NCBI GenBank assembly: GCA_963763855.1
Contig: CAVXPU010000005.1
Location: forward strand, 1,054,001 to 1,118,000
Direction: 5' to 3'
Source: JAIBCC01 sp963763855
GTDB lineage: Bacteria; Acidobacteriota; Blastocatellia; Pyrinomonadales; Pyrinomonadaceae
DNA: 64,000 nucleotides
The notes below the pieces were generated by a model. It had not been told where the DNA came from. It made no database searches and saw nothing but the letters and a program-made list of their open reading frames with translations. Below, one piece after another: positions 36,781 through 46,386 of the stretch. The translations under genes were made by a program, and so were the position numbers. Position 1 is the stretch's first letter, and each line of letters begins with the position of its first letter.

Positions 36781-38949
36781 CTAATATTTCATCAATTCCA
36801 AAACCGCCTTCTCAACATCTTCCGTCTGCGGCAGAATAAAATCTTCAACCTGCGGAGCATAAGCAACAAAGGTATCTGTCGCCCCAACACGCCTTACGGG
36901 TGCGTCCAAATATTCAAACAATTCGTCTGAAATTCTGGCGGCGATTTCGGCTCCGTAGCCGTAAGAAACCGAATCTTCGTGGGCGACAATGCAACGCGAA
37001 GTTTTCTTGACCGATTCTGCGATGATTTCCCAATCGTATGGAACGAGTGTTCTAAGATCAATTAAATCAACCGTAACTCCTTGCTTTTCAAGACGTTTAC
37101 AGGCTTCAAAACTTCTCTGTACCAAAGCTCCATAGGTTACGATTGTTACATCGCTGCCTTCGCGGACTTTTTTTCCTTTGCCGAACGGAATCAAAAATTC
37201 GGACGAAGGATATTGCGATTTGTTATAAACTTGGCGATACAAATGTTTGTGTTCAAGGAACATTACAGGATCATCGCAACGGATCGCAGTTCGCAGTAAA
37301 CCGTTTGCATCCAATGCGTTAGAAGGATACGCGATCATCAGTCCTGGGGTGTGTGCAAACAATGTCGTGCCGCTTTGCGAGTGATAAACCGCCCCGCCTT
37401 TCAAATATCCGCCAACCGGAACACGCATCACAATCGGCGATTTCGTATCGCCATCCGAACGCCAACGCATTGTTGCCAGTTCATTACGAATCTGGTGCAT
37501 CGCCGGGAAAATATAGTCGAAAAATTGAATTTCAACGACAGGTTTTAGTCCGCGTAAAGCCAATCCGATCGCACGACCGATGATATTTGCCTCAGCAAGC
37601 GGCGAATTGAAAACCCGAGCCGAACCAAACGAACGCTGCAAATTTGCCGTAACTTTAAATACTCCGCCTTTACCTTTCAACGTTTCGAGATATTCTTCTT
37701 TCGAAACATCGGCAACGTCTTCGCCGAAAACGACAATTCGTTCGTCACGCTCCATTTCTTCGTGCAAACAACGATTAATAAGGTCAACCATCGTTCCGGC
37801 ATTTCCAGAAAGTTCCGCACCGTCTTCCGTATCAAAAAGTTGCCTGTCAGTTGGGTCGATTTCAGACGAAAAGACATTTCTAAGTGCTGATTCCGGAGCA
37901 GGTTGCGGGGTCGCCAATGCAATATCGGCAGCTTCATTTACTTCGATATTTACTTCATTACGGATTTTTTCCAAATCCTCCGAACTCACCAAACCTTCGA
38001 TCATTAGGAATTCAGCATAAGTTTTAATGGGATCGGTTGCCGCATCTTTTTCGATCTCTTCGGTTGGTCGATAAAGCTTTTCGTCATCAGATAAAGAGTG
38101 CGAATACGGGCGAACAACCTTCGCATGAATGAAAGCCGCACCTTTTCGCTCGCGACAAAAATCGACAGCTTTTTTGAATGCCGCGTAGCTTTCTAAAGGA
38201 TTTGTGCCGTCAATTTTCTGTATAAATAAATTCGGAAAACCGATTACCAAATCTGAAATCGAACCTCCGGCAGTATTAACTTCAACCGGCGTAGAAATCG
38301 CATAACCATTATCTTCCACCACAAAAATCACCGGCAATTTCATGTTGCACGCCGAATTTAAGGCTTCCCACCATTCGCCTTCGCTCGTCGTTCCATCGCC
38401 GACCGACATATAAACGATTTCATCGCCTTTGAAACCCGTAACTTTATCCTGCAAACCTTTTACCAAATTCGCCCGATAGGTCGCTTCCGCCGCACCAACT
38501 GCGTGCAAAGCTTGCGAGCCCGTGCAGGAACTTTGCGATGGAACATTCAGATCTTTGTGCCCCCAATGGGAAGGCATTTGTCTGGCATGTGAATTCGGAT
38601 CAGGCTCTGCACCTACCGCCGAATAAAGCATTTCAAGCGGCGTCATTCCAAGCTGAAGCATCAATGCACGATCACGATAATATGGAAAAAACCAATCATA
38701 TTTCGGCTTCATCGCGAGTCCCGCAGCAACCAAAACCGCCTCGTGTCCAGCACCGGAAATCTGAAAATAGACCTTATTTTGTCCCTTTAGATTAATTTCC
38801 TTATCGTCAATTGTTCTGGAAAGATACATTGTGCGGTAGATTCCGACCAATGTTTCCGTATCTAAACCGTGATATTTTTCAGCCGTAAAATCTTTTGCTG
38901 CGATAGCTTTAGCCATATTTTTATTATTTCTTTTTGGTGCAGTTGCCAT
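36781..38949 (-). CDS. Fused E1 alpha/beta of a 2-oxoacid dehydrogenase complex
   Basis: 722 residues. The first half is an E1 alpha subunit (ISGAGHEAVLVAAGL; thiamine-binding GDGTTSEGEWWEALNSA). The second half is the E1 beta subunit (GEDVADVSKEEYL, NSPLAEANIIGRAIG, PVGGYLKGGAVYHSQSG, SVSYGYGAEIAARI). The join is about residue 365. Together they form the alpha2beta2 decarboxylase of a pyruvate- or branched-chain-type dehydrogenase. Sequence alone does not fix the substrate. The fusion is known in some Bacteroidetes and Acidobacteria. No E2 or E3 gene is adjacent, although an E2-like protein occurs at 62335. Confidence 0.9.
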   Translation of the reverse strand: MATAPKRNNKNMAKAIAAKDFTAEKYHGLDTETLVGIYRTMYLSRTIDDKEINLKGQNKVYFQISGAGHEAVLVAAGLAMKPKYDWFFPYYRDRALMLQLGMTPLEMLYSAVGAEPDPNSHARQMPSHWGHKDLNVPSQSSCTGSQALHAVGAAEATYRANLVKGLQDKVTGFKGDEIVYMSVGDGTTSEGEWWEALNSACNMKLPVIFVVEDNGYAISTPVEVNTAGGSISDLVIGFPNLFIQKIDGTNPLESYAAFKKAVDFCRERKGAAFIHAKVVRPYSHSLSDDEKLYRPTEEIEKDAATDPIKTYAEFLMIEGLVSSEDLEKIRNEVNIEVNEAADIALATPQPAPESALRNVFSSEIDPTDRQLFDTEDGAELSGNAGTMVDLINRCLHEEMERDERIVVFGEDVADVSKEEYLETLKGKGGVFKVTANLQRSFGSARVFNSPLAEANIIGRAIGLALRGLKPVVEIQFFDYIFPAMHQIRNELATMRWRSDGDTKSPIVMRVPVGGYLKGGAVYHSQSGTTLFAHTPGLMIAYPSNALDANGLLRTAIRCDDPVMFLEHKHLYRQVYNKSQYPSSEFLIPFGKGKKVREGSDVTIVTYGALVQRSFEACKRLEKQGVTVDLIDLRTLVPYDWEIIAESVKKTSRCIVAHEDSVSYGYGAEIAARISDELFEYLDAPVRRVGATDTFVAYAPQVEDFILPQTEDVEKAVLELMKY

Positions 38950-38997
38950 TTTGTAACCTAAACTTAATAACTAAATATAATGAATGAATAAATTATT

Positions 38998-39744
38998 CTA
39001 ACTAAAAGGAGCGAAATCTGCCAAAATGGGAGTGTGATTTTTTTCCAAAAGACCTAAAGCTTGCTCAATAATACGAAACTGCAAATCCGAATCATTTGGC
39101 AAACCCAAAGCATAACCCATTTTGAATGGAACAAACAAACTTCGAGGAGGCTGGATAATACTCGTAACTTCTTTAAGCAATGAGATAGAAACAGTTGGGA
39201 TATTATTTCGTTCGATTTCGGCTTGAATCAGACCAACTGTCTGAACACACATCGGTCAAACAGGCGTTAAGAAAACCGCATCAACTTTGTCTTCCTTCAA
39301 TAATTTAGCCACTTGTTTAGCGGTTTTATCAATCAATTTTCGCGGATTAATAATCGAACCCATAAACGAAAAATGCCGTCGGTTCAAACTCCCAATCGTT
39401 TTATTTGCAACAAGTTCGCGGAATCGATCAAGCGGAAACGCGAGATTTTTATCAGCTTCGATTCCTGAATGGTCAAATGCCGAACTTTTGTGATCTTCAA
39501 TGAGTGTTTGCACTTCAATATCGTTTGATATTTCACGAAACGAACTGTCAGAAAGCTTCTTTGATTTACCAAAAGGCTTATCATTTTCACACCGCAATCC
39601 GGCACTCGTAATCAAGGCAAACTTACATTCGCTCAATGGTTTAGCCAATTTCGTAAGGGGATTATCAGCAATCGTATATCGCGAAAATGGATAATTTTGC
39701 ATGAAGATTCGGTGAGAAAACTTGAGGTCGTCATAGGTTGCCAT
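38998..39744 (-). CDS. Selenoprotein B (GrdB/PrdB)-family protein with in-frame UGA
   Basis: 248 residues if the TGA at 39256-39258 is read as selenocysteine. Reading stays in frame on both sides and gives DAVFLTPV-U-PMCVQT, the conserved active-site U-x-x-C of the glycine/betaine/sarcosine/D-proline reductase selenoprotein B family; Cys homologues have C-P-M-C. A hairpin that fits a bacterial SECIS begins 11 nt after the codon. The upstream part shows the family's AKPLSECKFALITSAGL and the downstream part IPTVSISLLKEVT. It is shorter than the 430-residue GrdB, so its role is probably not glycine reduction; substrate unknown. It starts 3 bp after the neighbouring gene's stop. Confidence 0.85.
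39228..39244 (-). promoter_or_regulatory. Candidate bacterial SECIS hairpin
   Basis: A perfect 6-bp stem TCAGAC/GTCTGA with loop AGTTG starts 11 nt after the UGA; the loop starts about 18 nt after it and has G as the second base. This fits the general bSECIS rules for SelB-directed selenocysteine insertion. Confidence 0.65.
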
Positions 39745-39747
39745 ATC

Positions 39748-40215
39748 TTAGGGTTTAAGCGTTTCTACTTCACCGAAAACGTCGTTTTTCCAAAGTTGCA
39801 AAACATAAAAATCGTCGCCTTCGGAATCGTCGCTCACATCTTCAGCGTTGCCGTAAAGTATTCTTACAGCATATGTTGCTGGTTCAACGTCGATTCTTGC
39901 CGCATCGGGTAAATATTCAGTGCAGCCTGATAAGACCAATTTATTTGACGCCACTTCCAAACTGCATTCATTAACACGACTATATTTTTCGAGTTCCAAA
40001 CGGGGTTCGCAATCGTGAAATTCTAGCGTAACGGGAACGGTTCGATAGCGTGCCGTGCCAATCGCGATCAACTTTTCTTCGACGCCCAACATTCGGTTAA
40101 ACGCAATATTCTCCAGATCCCACACCTTATCCGTCCGATGCGGCGAGCTTTCGCATTCCAAATAAAATTGGTGATAATCGGCGTAAATTTCAAAATCAAG
40201 TTTGCGAATCAGCAT
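39748..40215 (-). CDS. Conserved hypothetical protein
   Basis: 155 residues. The ATG overlaps the TAA of the M1 peptidase gene (TAATG), so the two are translationally coupled; a start at 40236 is possible but lies inside that gene. The protein is acidic and rich in beta strands (LIRKLDFEIYADYHQFYLE; TYAVRILYGNAEDVSDD) with no membrane segment or catalytic motif. It is followed directly by the selenoprotein gene. I recognise no named domain. The three-gene arrangement suggests one transcript. Confidence 0.6.
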   Translation of the reverse strand: MLIRKLDFEIYADYHQFYLECESSPHRTDKVWDLENIAFNRMLGVEEKLIAIGTARYRTVPVTLEFHDCEPRLELEKYSRVNECSLEVASNKLVLSGCTEYLPDAARIDVEPATYAVRILYGNAEDVSDDSEGDDFYVLQLWKNDVFGEVETLKP

Positions 40216-41890
40216 TATTGAACCTTCAAGATCCAACCATTCGGATCAACCACGATTTCTTCCCCGCGTTGTATCAACATCCAACCAAAATTATTAGTTA
40301 CCTTAATTCTTTCTGTTCTGTCGCCGGCTTTGATCTCAATCGGCATTTCAAAAGGCATGTTGTTTGGCGTTTCCCATTTCAGGTTCAGGCTCATTCTGCC
40401 TTCATTATTTTCAACTTGTTCAACCTTTAGTTTCGGCAAAAACGGCTGACGCAGATAGACTTCAAAAAACCAATCGAGTTTCATTCCCGATTCTTCTTCG
40501 GCAATTTGTTTGAAATCGTCTGTGTTTACAAAACGATTCTGTTTGCCGCTTGTAATTTTCTCCATCTGTTTCGTCGGATAAGCCATTCTTCGCAATGATT
40601 TAAAGAATGCTTCGATCGCCGATTAAATAACGAAGCGTGTGCAAAACGACCGCACCTTTTCCGTAAATATCGCCGTCGCTTTTCAGATAATCCGGCTCAG
40701 CCATATAAACTTGATAAGCGATTTTTGCGTCTCGCGGAGCAACTGCTTGCTTGTTTCGAGTCGCTTTCGCACGTCTTTTCATCGCTTCCAAATACGCATC
40801 TTTGCCCTTTGGTTTTTTCGACATAAAGCGTGTCCATAAAAGATTGAAAACCTTCGTGAATCCAAAAATCACGCCAGTCGGAAGCGGTTACGAGATTTGC
40901 CCACCATTCGTGTCCGAGTTCGTGAAACATCAACGAATCAAAGCCATCTTTGTCGTATTTAAACTTGTTTCCGTAAGCAATAATCGTCGAATGTTCCATT
41001 CCGAGATGCGGCGTTTCAGCGATTCCGAGTTTTTCGGAACGATACGGATAAGGTCCGAGATATTCTTCAAAAAACGCGACATATTTCTTTGTTTCGGCAA
41101 TCAAACTTGCACCTTTTTCATAGCTTTCAGGCAAAATATAAAACTTAATTGGAATCATTTCGCCCGAAATGCTTTTCATTTAATCTTCGATAAGTCTATA
41201 CGGTGCAATGTTTAGAGCAATTTCATAATTAGAAATCGGGTTCGACATCAACCAATGATAAGTGCTTGTGTTGTCCGAATTTTTATCAACCTTTTGCAAT
41301 TTTCCGACAGTCGCAACGTAAAGCGGATTTGGAACTTTGACGTGAAGTTCAACCGTTTCGGGCTTGTCTGAAGGATAATCTTTGCAAGGAAACATCACGT
41401 CTGCACCGTCATTTTGAAACGCGGTTGCAATCCACGGCGAACCGTCCGCAGTTTTTTCCCACATAAATCCGCCAACCCAAGGAGCTCTCGGAGCAATTCG
41501 CGGCACGCCCGAATATATAACTTTTACTGAAACTGTTTCGCCCGCTTGCTTCGTCATCGGAAAATATGACCAAATTTTGCCTTCTTTTCGTTCAAATTTC
41601 AGTTTCGTGTTTGCTGATTGAAACTTCGGAAACGGTAAACGGCGTATCCAAATCTAAAACGAAAGCGTTTATCGGCTGAACGATGTTTGCAGTAACAATT
41701 GTCGAACCTGAAATCGATTTTTCAGTCAGGATTAACCGAAAGCGAAATGTCGTATTTTTTCACATCGTAAGCCGCTTGTTCGTAGGGAACAACTCCGCCA
41801 GTGTCGGTTGGACGAACACCGAGTTCGCGTTGAGCTAAAGCATTTATGCTCAACAATAAAAGCAAAGATTAAGATTGAAATTTGTTTCAT
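40215..41890 (-). CDS. M1-family metallo-aminopeptidase (several frameshifts)
   Basis: The locus reads as one protein of about 558 residues broken by frameshifts near 40597, 40830, 41625, 41725 and 41850, and by one in-frame TAA at 41180-41182. The start is an ATG at 41890 with a signal-like N-terminus (MKQISILIFAF). Zinc motif HELGHEWWANL and, 18 residues on, Glu in WIHEGFQSFMDTLY are intact. The N-terminal beta region and the last piece ending in GWILKVQ also fit. So many indels in a conserved gene suggest sequence error rather than true decay. M1 enzymes trim N-terminal residues. It lacks the usual GAMEN; here PHLGMEHSTI precedes the zinc motif. Confidence 0.75.
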
Positions 41891-42224
41891 GTTTTCTCAG
41901 TAAATTTAGTTCGTCGTTCAGCATATCAAGGGCAAATTTGTAATCGCCAGCCATTGTCGGATGTCCATGTGCGAGGGAAACTTCAACGCCTTTGGCGTAA
42001 CATTCCTTCGCTTTTTCGCGATTTCCTTTGCTGTCGTAGGCTTTTGCTAATGCACCGTAAGCATTGCCTTCATCATCCGCGGTTTCCAGATATTTCTCTA
42101 AAAGGTTGATAACCTCATCGGCTTGTCCGAGTTTTTCGTATTCTTTCGCGAGCCCAAACATAACCATTGAATTATTTGGCTCAGATTCAAGCATCTGTTT
42201 GAAAACTTCGATTCGATTTTGCAT
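41850..42224 (-). CDS. Small TPR protein
   Basis: 124 residues with three TPR-like repeats (IEVFKQMLESEPNNSMVMFGLAKEY is one) and no signal peptide. It probably mediates protein-protein contacts. The last 15 residues run into the next gene, so a small frameshift may extend it; the real stop may be near 41890. It likely precedes the M1 peptidase gene in the same operon. Confidence 0.65.
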   Translation of the reverse strand: MQNRIEVFKQMLESEPNNSMVMFGLAKEYEKLGQADEVINLLEKYLETADDEGNAYGALAKAYDSKGNREKAKECYAKGVEVSLAHGHPTMAGDYKFALDMLNDELNLLRKHETNFNLNLCFYC

Positions 42225-42261
42225 ATTTTGAGATTATAGGCTGATTTTCTTGAGTCGCAAA

Positions 42262-42295
42262 GTCAGTAGCCCTTCCTTACGGGCGGGCTACTGAC
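42262..42295. repeat. Perfect 11-bp hairpin
   Basis: Arms GTCAGTAGCCC/GGGCTACTGAC with a 12-base loop lie between the NtrC-type gene and the TPR gene. No T tract follows, so it looks more like a dispersed intergenic palindrome than a terminator. Confidence 0.6.
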
Positions 42296-42324
42296 ACGGA
42301 AACTGACACCGCTACTGATAATGA

Positions 42325-43713
42325 TCAATCCTGTAATTTTTTCAAACGATAGCGGAGTTGGTCGCGGGAAATGCCGAGCAATTGTGCGGCACGGGTTTGA
42401 TTTCCATGACTATTTTCTATAGCTTGGCGAACCAAAGAATCTTCAATTTTTTCGAGCGAAATGCCGCTTTGGGGCAGAGTTAAGTCAAAAGAATCCGAGC
42501 CATTATGATTGCCATCTTTAGACGAAATGCTATGCGGAGCCAATAAATCATGGGGAAGATAGCTGGTTGTAATATTGTCTGCATCTTCAAGTATTAGGCA
42601 TCTTTCAACAACATTACGAAGTTCGCGAACATTTCCCGCCCAATCATAATTTTGAAAAACTTTAATTACTTCCGGTGCAAATCCGTGAAATGTTTTCTTT
42701 GGTCTTACTCTTTCGCCTAAAGTTTCGAGATAAAATTTAGCCAGAAGCAAAACGTCACCGCCGCGTTCGCGAAGTGGCGGAATATCAATTTGAATGACCG
42801 AAAGACGATAATATAAATCGAGTCGGAAAAGTCCGGCGGTGCTTTCAGATTTCAAATCGCGATTTGAAGCCGCAATTACGCGAACATCAAGCGGAATATC
42901 CTTCAATCCGCCAACTCTTCGAAAAACGCCTTCCTCCAAAACGCGTAAAAGTTTGGCTTGCAAGCCTAATTCCATTTCGCCGATTTCATCCAAAAGCAAA
43001 GTTCCGCCCTCGGCTTGTTCGAAAAGTCCTTCTTTGCGTCCTTTGGCATCGGTAAAAGCTCCGCGTTCGTATCCGAAAAGTTCGGATTCAACCAAATTTG
43101 AAGGAATTGCCGCACAATTTATCGCGACAAAAGGCTTTTCCGAGCGATGTGAAGCATAATGAATTGCTTTTGCGATCAAGTCTTTTCCGGTTCCCGATTC
43201 GCCTTGCAGCAAAACTGAACTAACTTCGCTTTCCGCTACTTTTCTCGCCAAAGAAAGCATTTCCTTCATTTTTGGCGATTCACCGATAATTTGCTCGAAT
43301 CTGAAATTTTGCGATCTTTCGCGGCGGATATGTTTTACTTCTTTGCGAAGCTCGTGTGCTTCGAGACCATTTCGGATAGATACTTTTAATTCTTCAAGAT
43401 GAATCGGCTTGCTGATAAAATCGTAGGCACCGCCGCGAAGTGCGGAAATCGTTGTTTCGACCCTCACGTTTCCGGTTATCATTATTACAACTGCTTCCGG
43501 ATTGAGATTTTTTATATCCCGCAATAAATCCAAACCTGATCCGTCCGGCAAATCAATATCAAGCAAAACAGCTTGCGGCAATTCATTTTCAAACGTTTCA
43601 ATAGTTTCAGAAACTGTGGCAACTTCAATCGGAATGTAGCCCCAACTTTTCAGGGCTTGCGAAAGTGTCCAGCGGATCATCTTTTCATCGTCAACTATTA
43701 GGATTTTTTTCAT
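42325..43713 (-). CDS. NtrC-family sigma-54-dependent response regulator
   Basis: 462 residues from the ATG at 43713 (GAGGT upstream); an earlier start at 43812 would place a repeat in the protein. A receiver domain has phosphoacceptor Asp52 in LLDIDLPDGSG. The AAA+ domain has Walker A GESGTGKDLIAK and the sigma-54 contact loop GAFTDA, a known variant of GAFTGA. The C-terminal Fis-type HTH is NQTRAAQLLGISRDQLRYRLKKL. The protein should open sigma-54 promoters when phosphorylated. The adjacent hybrid kinase is the likely partner. A -24/-12 promoter stands before it, implying autoregulation. Confidence 0.92.
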   Translation of the reverse strand: MKKILIVDDEKMIRWTLSQALKSWGYIPIEVATVSETIETFENELPQAVLLDIDLPDGSGLDLLRDIKNLNPEAVVIMITGNVRVETTISALRGGAYDFISKPIHLEELKVSIRNGLEAHELRKEVKHIRRERSQNFRFEQIIGESPKMKEMLSLARKVAESEVSSVLLQGESGTGKDLIAKAIHYASHRSEKPFVAINCAAIPSNLVESELFGYERGAFTDAKGRKEGLFEQAEGGTLLLDEIGEMELGLQAKLLRVLEEGVFRRVGGLKDIPLDVRVIAASNRDLKSESTAGLFRLDLYYRLSVIQIDIPPLRERGGDVLLLAKFYLETLGERVRPKKTFHGFAPEVIKVFQNYDWAGNVRELRNVVERCLILEDADNITTSYLPHDLLAPHSISSKDGNHNGSDSFDLTLPQSGISLEKIEDSLVRQAIENSHGNQTRAAQLLGISRDQLRYRLKKLQD

Positions 43714-43745
43714 CTTGAAATGACCTCGCTGTTGGTAAAGGTAAA

Positions 43746-43761
43746 CGCAAACAGTGTGCCG
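43746..43761 (-). promoter_or_regulatory. Sigma-54 (-24/-12) promoter before the NtrC-type gene
   Basis: On the minus strand CGGCACACTGTTTGCG keeps GG and GC 12 bp apart. Predicted start near 43734, about 20 nt before the ATG. Confidence 0.6.
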
Positions 43762-43764
43762 AAA

Positions 43765-43871
43765 GTAAAGCAGGCATCTTGCCTGCTGTCTTGAGAGCAA
43801 TCTTGCTCTCAAATCTTTGTCAGCAATTCTTAATGTAGCCTATGAAAAGGCAGGCAAGATGCCTGCGTTAC
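43765..43871. repeat. REP-like element with hairpin ends (copy C)
   Basis: Left hairpin GCAGGCA-TCT-TGCCTGC, middle hairpin TTGAGAGCA-ATCT-TGCTCTCAA, and right hairpin GCAGGCA-AGA-TGCCTGC then GTTAC. It overlaps the end of the kinase gene, and its GTTAC includes that gene's stop codon. Confidence 0.8.
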
Positions 43872-45767
43872 AGGATGTCCCGCATATTTTCTAAAAGGGT
43901 TTTCGCGGTATAGGGTTTTCGCAAAAAAAGCTTTGCCCCAAGATCCATTGCCTCTTTTTCATTGCCGTCTTCGAGTCCGCTGCTGGCAATAATTTTCATC
44001 CCTCGTCAATTTTTAGAATCGCTTTAATTGTGGCAATGCCATTCATAATCGGCATTGCCATGTCTGTGATTACAAGGCTGATTTTGTCTTTATTCTCTAC
44101 AAAAACTGCCAATCCTTCAGCTCCATCAGAAGCTGTTAAAACCTTATAACCGAAGGATTCCAGGGTTTGTTTTAGTGATTTCTAAAATCGCCGATTCATC
44201 ATCAATTACGAGAATTAATTCGCCGCTTCCACGCGGTAAAAGCTCATAATCATTACAGTTTTTCCTCAAAAGTTTCTTCCAAAGCGGGTAGATAAATACT
44301 AAATCGCGTCCCTTTTTTTACTTCGCTGTAAACATTAATAAAACCTCCGTGTCCGCGAATAATATTGAGCGACGTGGAAAGCCCCAAGCCCGTTCCTTTT
44401 CCTTTTTCTTTGGTCGTAAAAAATGGATCAAAAATCTTGTGGATCATATCTTCCGAAATGCCAAAACCCGTATCGCTAATTTGAATTAAAACGAATTTAC
44501 CCACTTTTGCGTCAATATTCATTCTGACGAAATGCTCGTCCAGTTCAATATTTCGAGCATTAAATGTAAGCGTTCCGCCTTCGGGCATTGCATCGCGGGC
44601 ATTTACGGCGAGATTCATCAAAACCTGATGGAGTTGGGTAATATCGCCGGAAACATTTTGTAAATCATCATCCAATTTTTGCCGCAGATTGATATTTTTG
44701 GGGAAGGTTTCACGAAGCATCTTCACTATTTCTTTAATCAATATTCGCGGACTCAAAGGAATTTTTTCTCCTTCCACGCCGCGAGCAAACGAAAGTATTT
44801 GCTGAACCATATTTCCGCCGCGTTCGGTCATTATCTGAAGGGTATTGAGTAAATTTTGCGAATATTCATCGGGATGTTTCTCTTGCAAAAGTGATAGCGA
44901 CATCATGATCGGCGACAAAACGTTGTTTAGATCGTGAGCGATGCCGCCCGCCAAAATTCCAATAGATTCAAGTCTTTGCGAGCGTAAAAACTGCGATTCG
45001 TATCTTTTTTTCTCACTTACATCCGTACAAATGAGCAATATTAGTATCGGATTTTCATCGCCGTCGTGAACTATCGACCAACGGGTTTCGACTATCCGTT
45101 TTTCGGAATTTGGAATGATAAATGAAAATTCGCCAAACCACTCACCCTTCTCCAAAGTCGCGTTTTTGGCGGTCAAATATTTGTCTTTTTCATTCTTAAA
45201 CAGAATCCCCGAAATATCTTTTCCAAGTGCATTTGACCGAAAATGTCCAAAAATCCTTTCCGCACTATGATTCCAAAAAAGAATTTCATCCTTAGTGGAA
45301 ATAACGATAATTCCATCGCGTGCGTGATTTAGCAGTTCGGCTTGCTCACGGAGTAGATTCTCATTTCGTCGTCTTTCCGAAATGTCACGCAGAATTACGG
45401 TAAAAAAAAGTTTTCCGTTTTCTTCCGTTTGCGAAATTGAGGCTTCAATCGGGAATTCATTACCATTTTTGCGGAGTCCGAAAACGCTTCCTAAATTATT
45501 CATTTTTCGCTTGGTTGCGTGGGTTTTTCCGAAGTTCGTGATGTGATGATCGTGTATTTGGCGAAAATTTTCCGGCATCAGCATATCAATCTTTCTACCT
45601 AAAACTTCCGCGGCGGTATAACCGAATACCTGCTCGGCGGAAGAATTAAAGAGAAGGATTTCTTGTTTGGAATTGAGCGTGATAATGGCATCCATAGCGG
45701 TGGCGATGATGCTATTGAAAAGAATGTTTGGGTTCAGTTCAGACTGTAGCGGGTTGCTATTTGGCAT
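43868..45767 (-). CDS. PAS hybrid histidine kinase with receiver domain (frameshifted)
   Basis: About 632 residues. Two PAS domains (residues about 20-135 and 140-260) precede HisKA with the phospho-His in GGIAHDLNNVLSPIM. A HATPase domain follows (HQVLMNLAVNARDAMPEGG; DTGFGISEDMI; GKGTGLGLS). The first 504 residues end at a stop at 44253, but another frame continues with ELLPRGSGELILVIDDESAILEIT, the usual linker to a receiver. The phosphoacceptor Asp is in VITDMAMPIMNG and the receiver ends LLENMRDIL. Frameshifts near 44258, 44170 and 44005 explain the split. PAS domains suggest a redox, oxygen or ligand signal. It is the probable partner of the NtrC-type regulator. Confidence 0.8.
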
Positions 45768-45861
45768 TGTATTAACCTCTGTCTTGAGGAAATTTTAATA
45801 CAAATTGGGTAATTTTACACACTCTCACGGGCGATACGTTCTAAATATAGTTGAAAACGTC

Positions 45862-45877
45862 TGGCATGAAAAATGCA
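45862..45877 (+). promoter_or_regulatory. Sigma-54 (-24/-12) promoter of the stress operon
   Basis: TGGCATGAAAAATGCA keeps the GG-GC spacing of 12 bp. It lies 30 bp before the start codon of the universal stress protein and divergent from the kinase gene. Confidence 0.75.
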
Positions 45878-45906
45878 ATTTACGTAAGTGTATGGAGGTG
45901 AAAGAG

Positions 45907-46359
45907 ATGAAAGTTTTATTGGCAATTGACGGATCGCCATCGAGCGATTGCGTTTTGAACGAATTGAAAAGGATTAACGTGACCAAAGACTCCGAAGTAA
46001 TTATTTTATCAATCGTAGAACCGACAAGACCAATTATGGCAGAGCCTTACGGCGGAGCAATGATTGAATACGAAGCATCGATTGAAAAGAATAATCTCAT
46101 TGCGGCAAATGAAATCGTGAAACAAGCCAAGGAAAGTATCGAAAAAGACTTTGGTTGCTATGTAAAAACCGAAATAATTTCAGGCAGCCCGAAATATGTG
46201 ATTGTTGAAAAAGCTAAAGAATGGAACTCTGATTTAATTATTCTCGGTTCGCATGGATATCCGCTTTGGGAGCGGGTTTTGCTTGGTTCGGTCTCTACCT
46301 TCGTAGCCCAACACGCGGCTTGCACGGTAATAATAAGTCGCTGTCCGGAAACAAAGTGA
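45907..46359 (+). CDS. Universal stress protein (UspA family)
   Basis: 150 residues from the ATG at 45907, with GGAGG 8 nt upstream. The Rossmann-like start KVLLAIDGSPSSDCVLNEL and the ATP-binding pattern ILGSHGYPLWERVLLGSVS are both present. Such proteins accumulate on stress, starvation or low oxygen and bind ATP. It is the first gene after a sigma-54 promoter and likely marks the regulon's purpose. It is followed within 30 bp by a small membrane protein. Confidence 0.93.
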   Translation: MKVLLAIDGSPSSDCVLNELKRINVTKDSEVIILSIVEPTRPIMAEPYGGAMIEYEASIEKNNLIAANEIVKQAKESIEKDFGCYVKTEIISGSPKYVIVEKAKEWNSDLIILGSHGYPLWERVLLGSVSTFVAQHAACTVIISRCPETK

Positions 46360-46386
46360 CTTGTGAAATCGTGTCTGGAGGTGGTT

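Noticed and set aside
39256..39258. TGA as a true stop, giving a pseudogene
   Set aside because: Frame and family conservation continue on both sides and the U-x-x-C motif and hairpin fit a selenocysteine codon.
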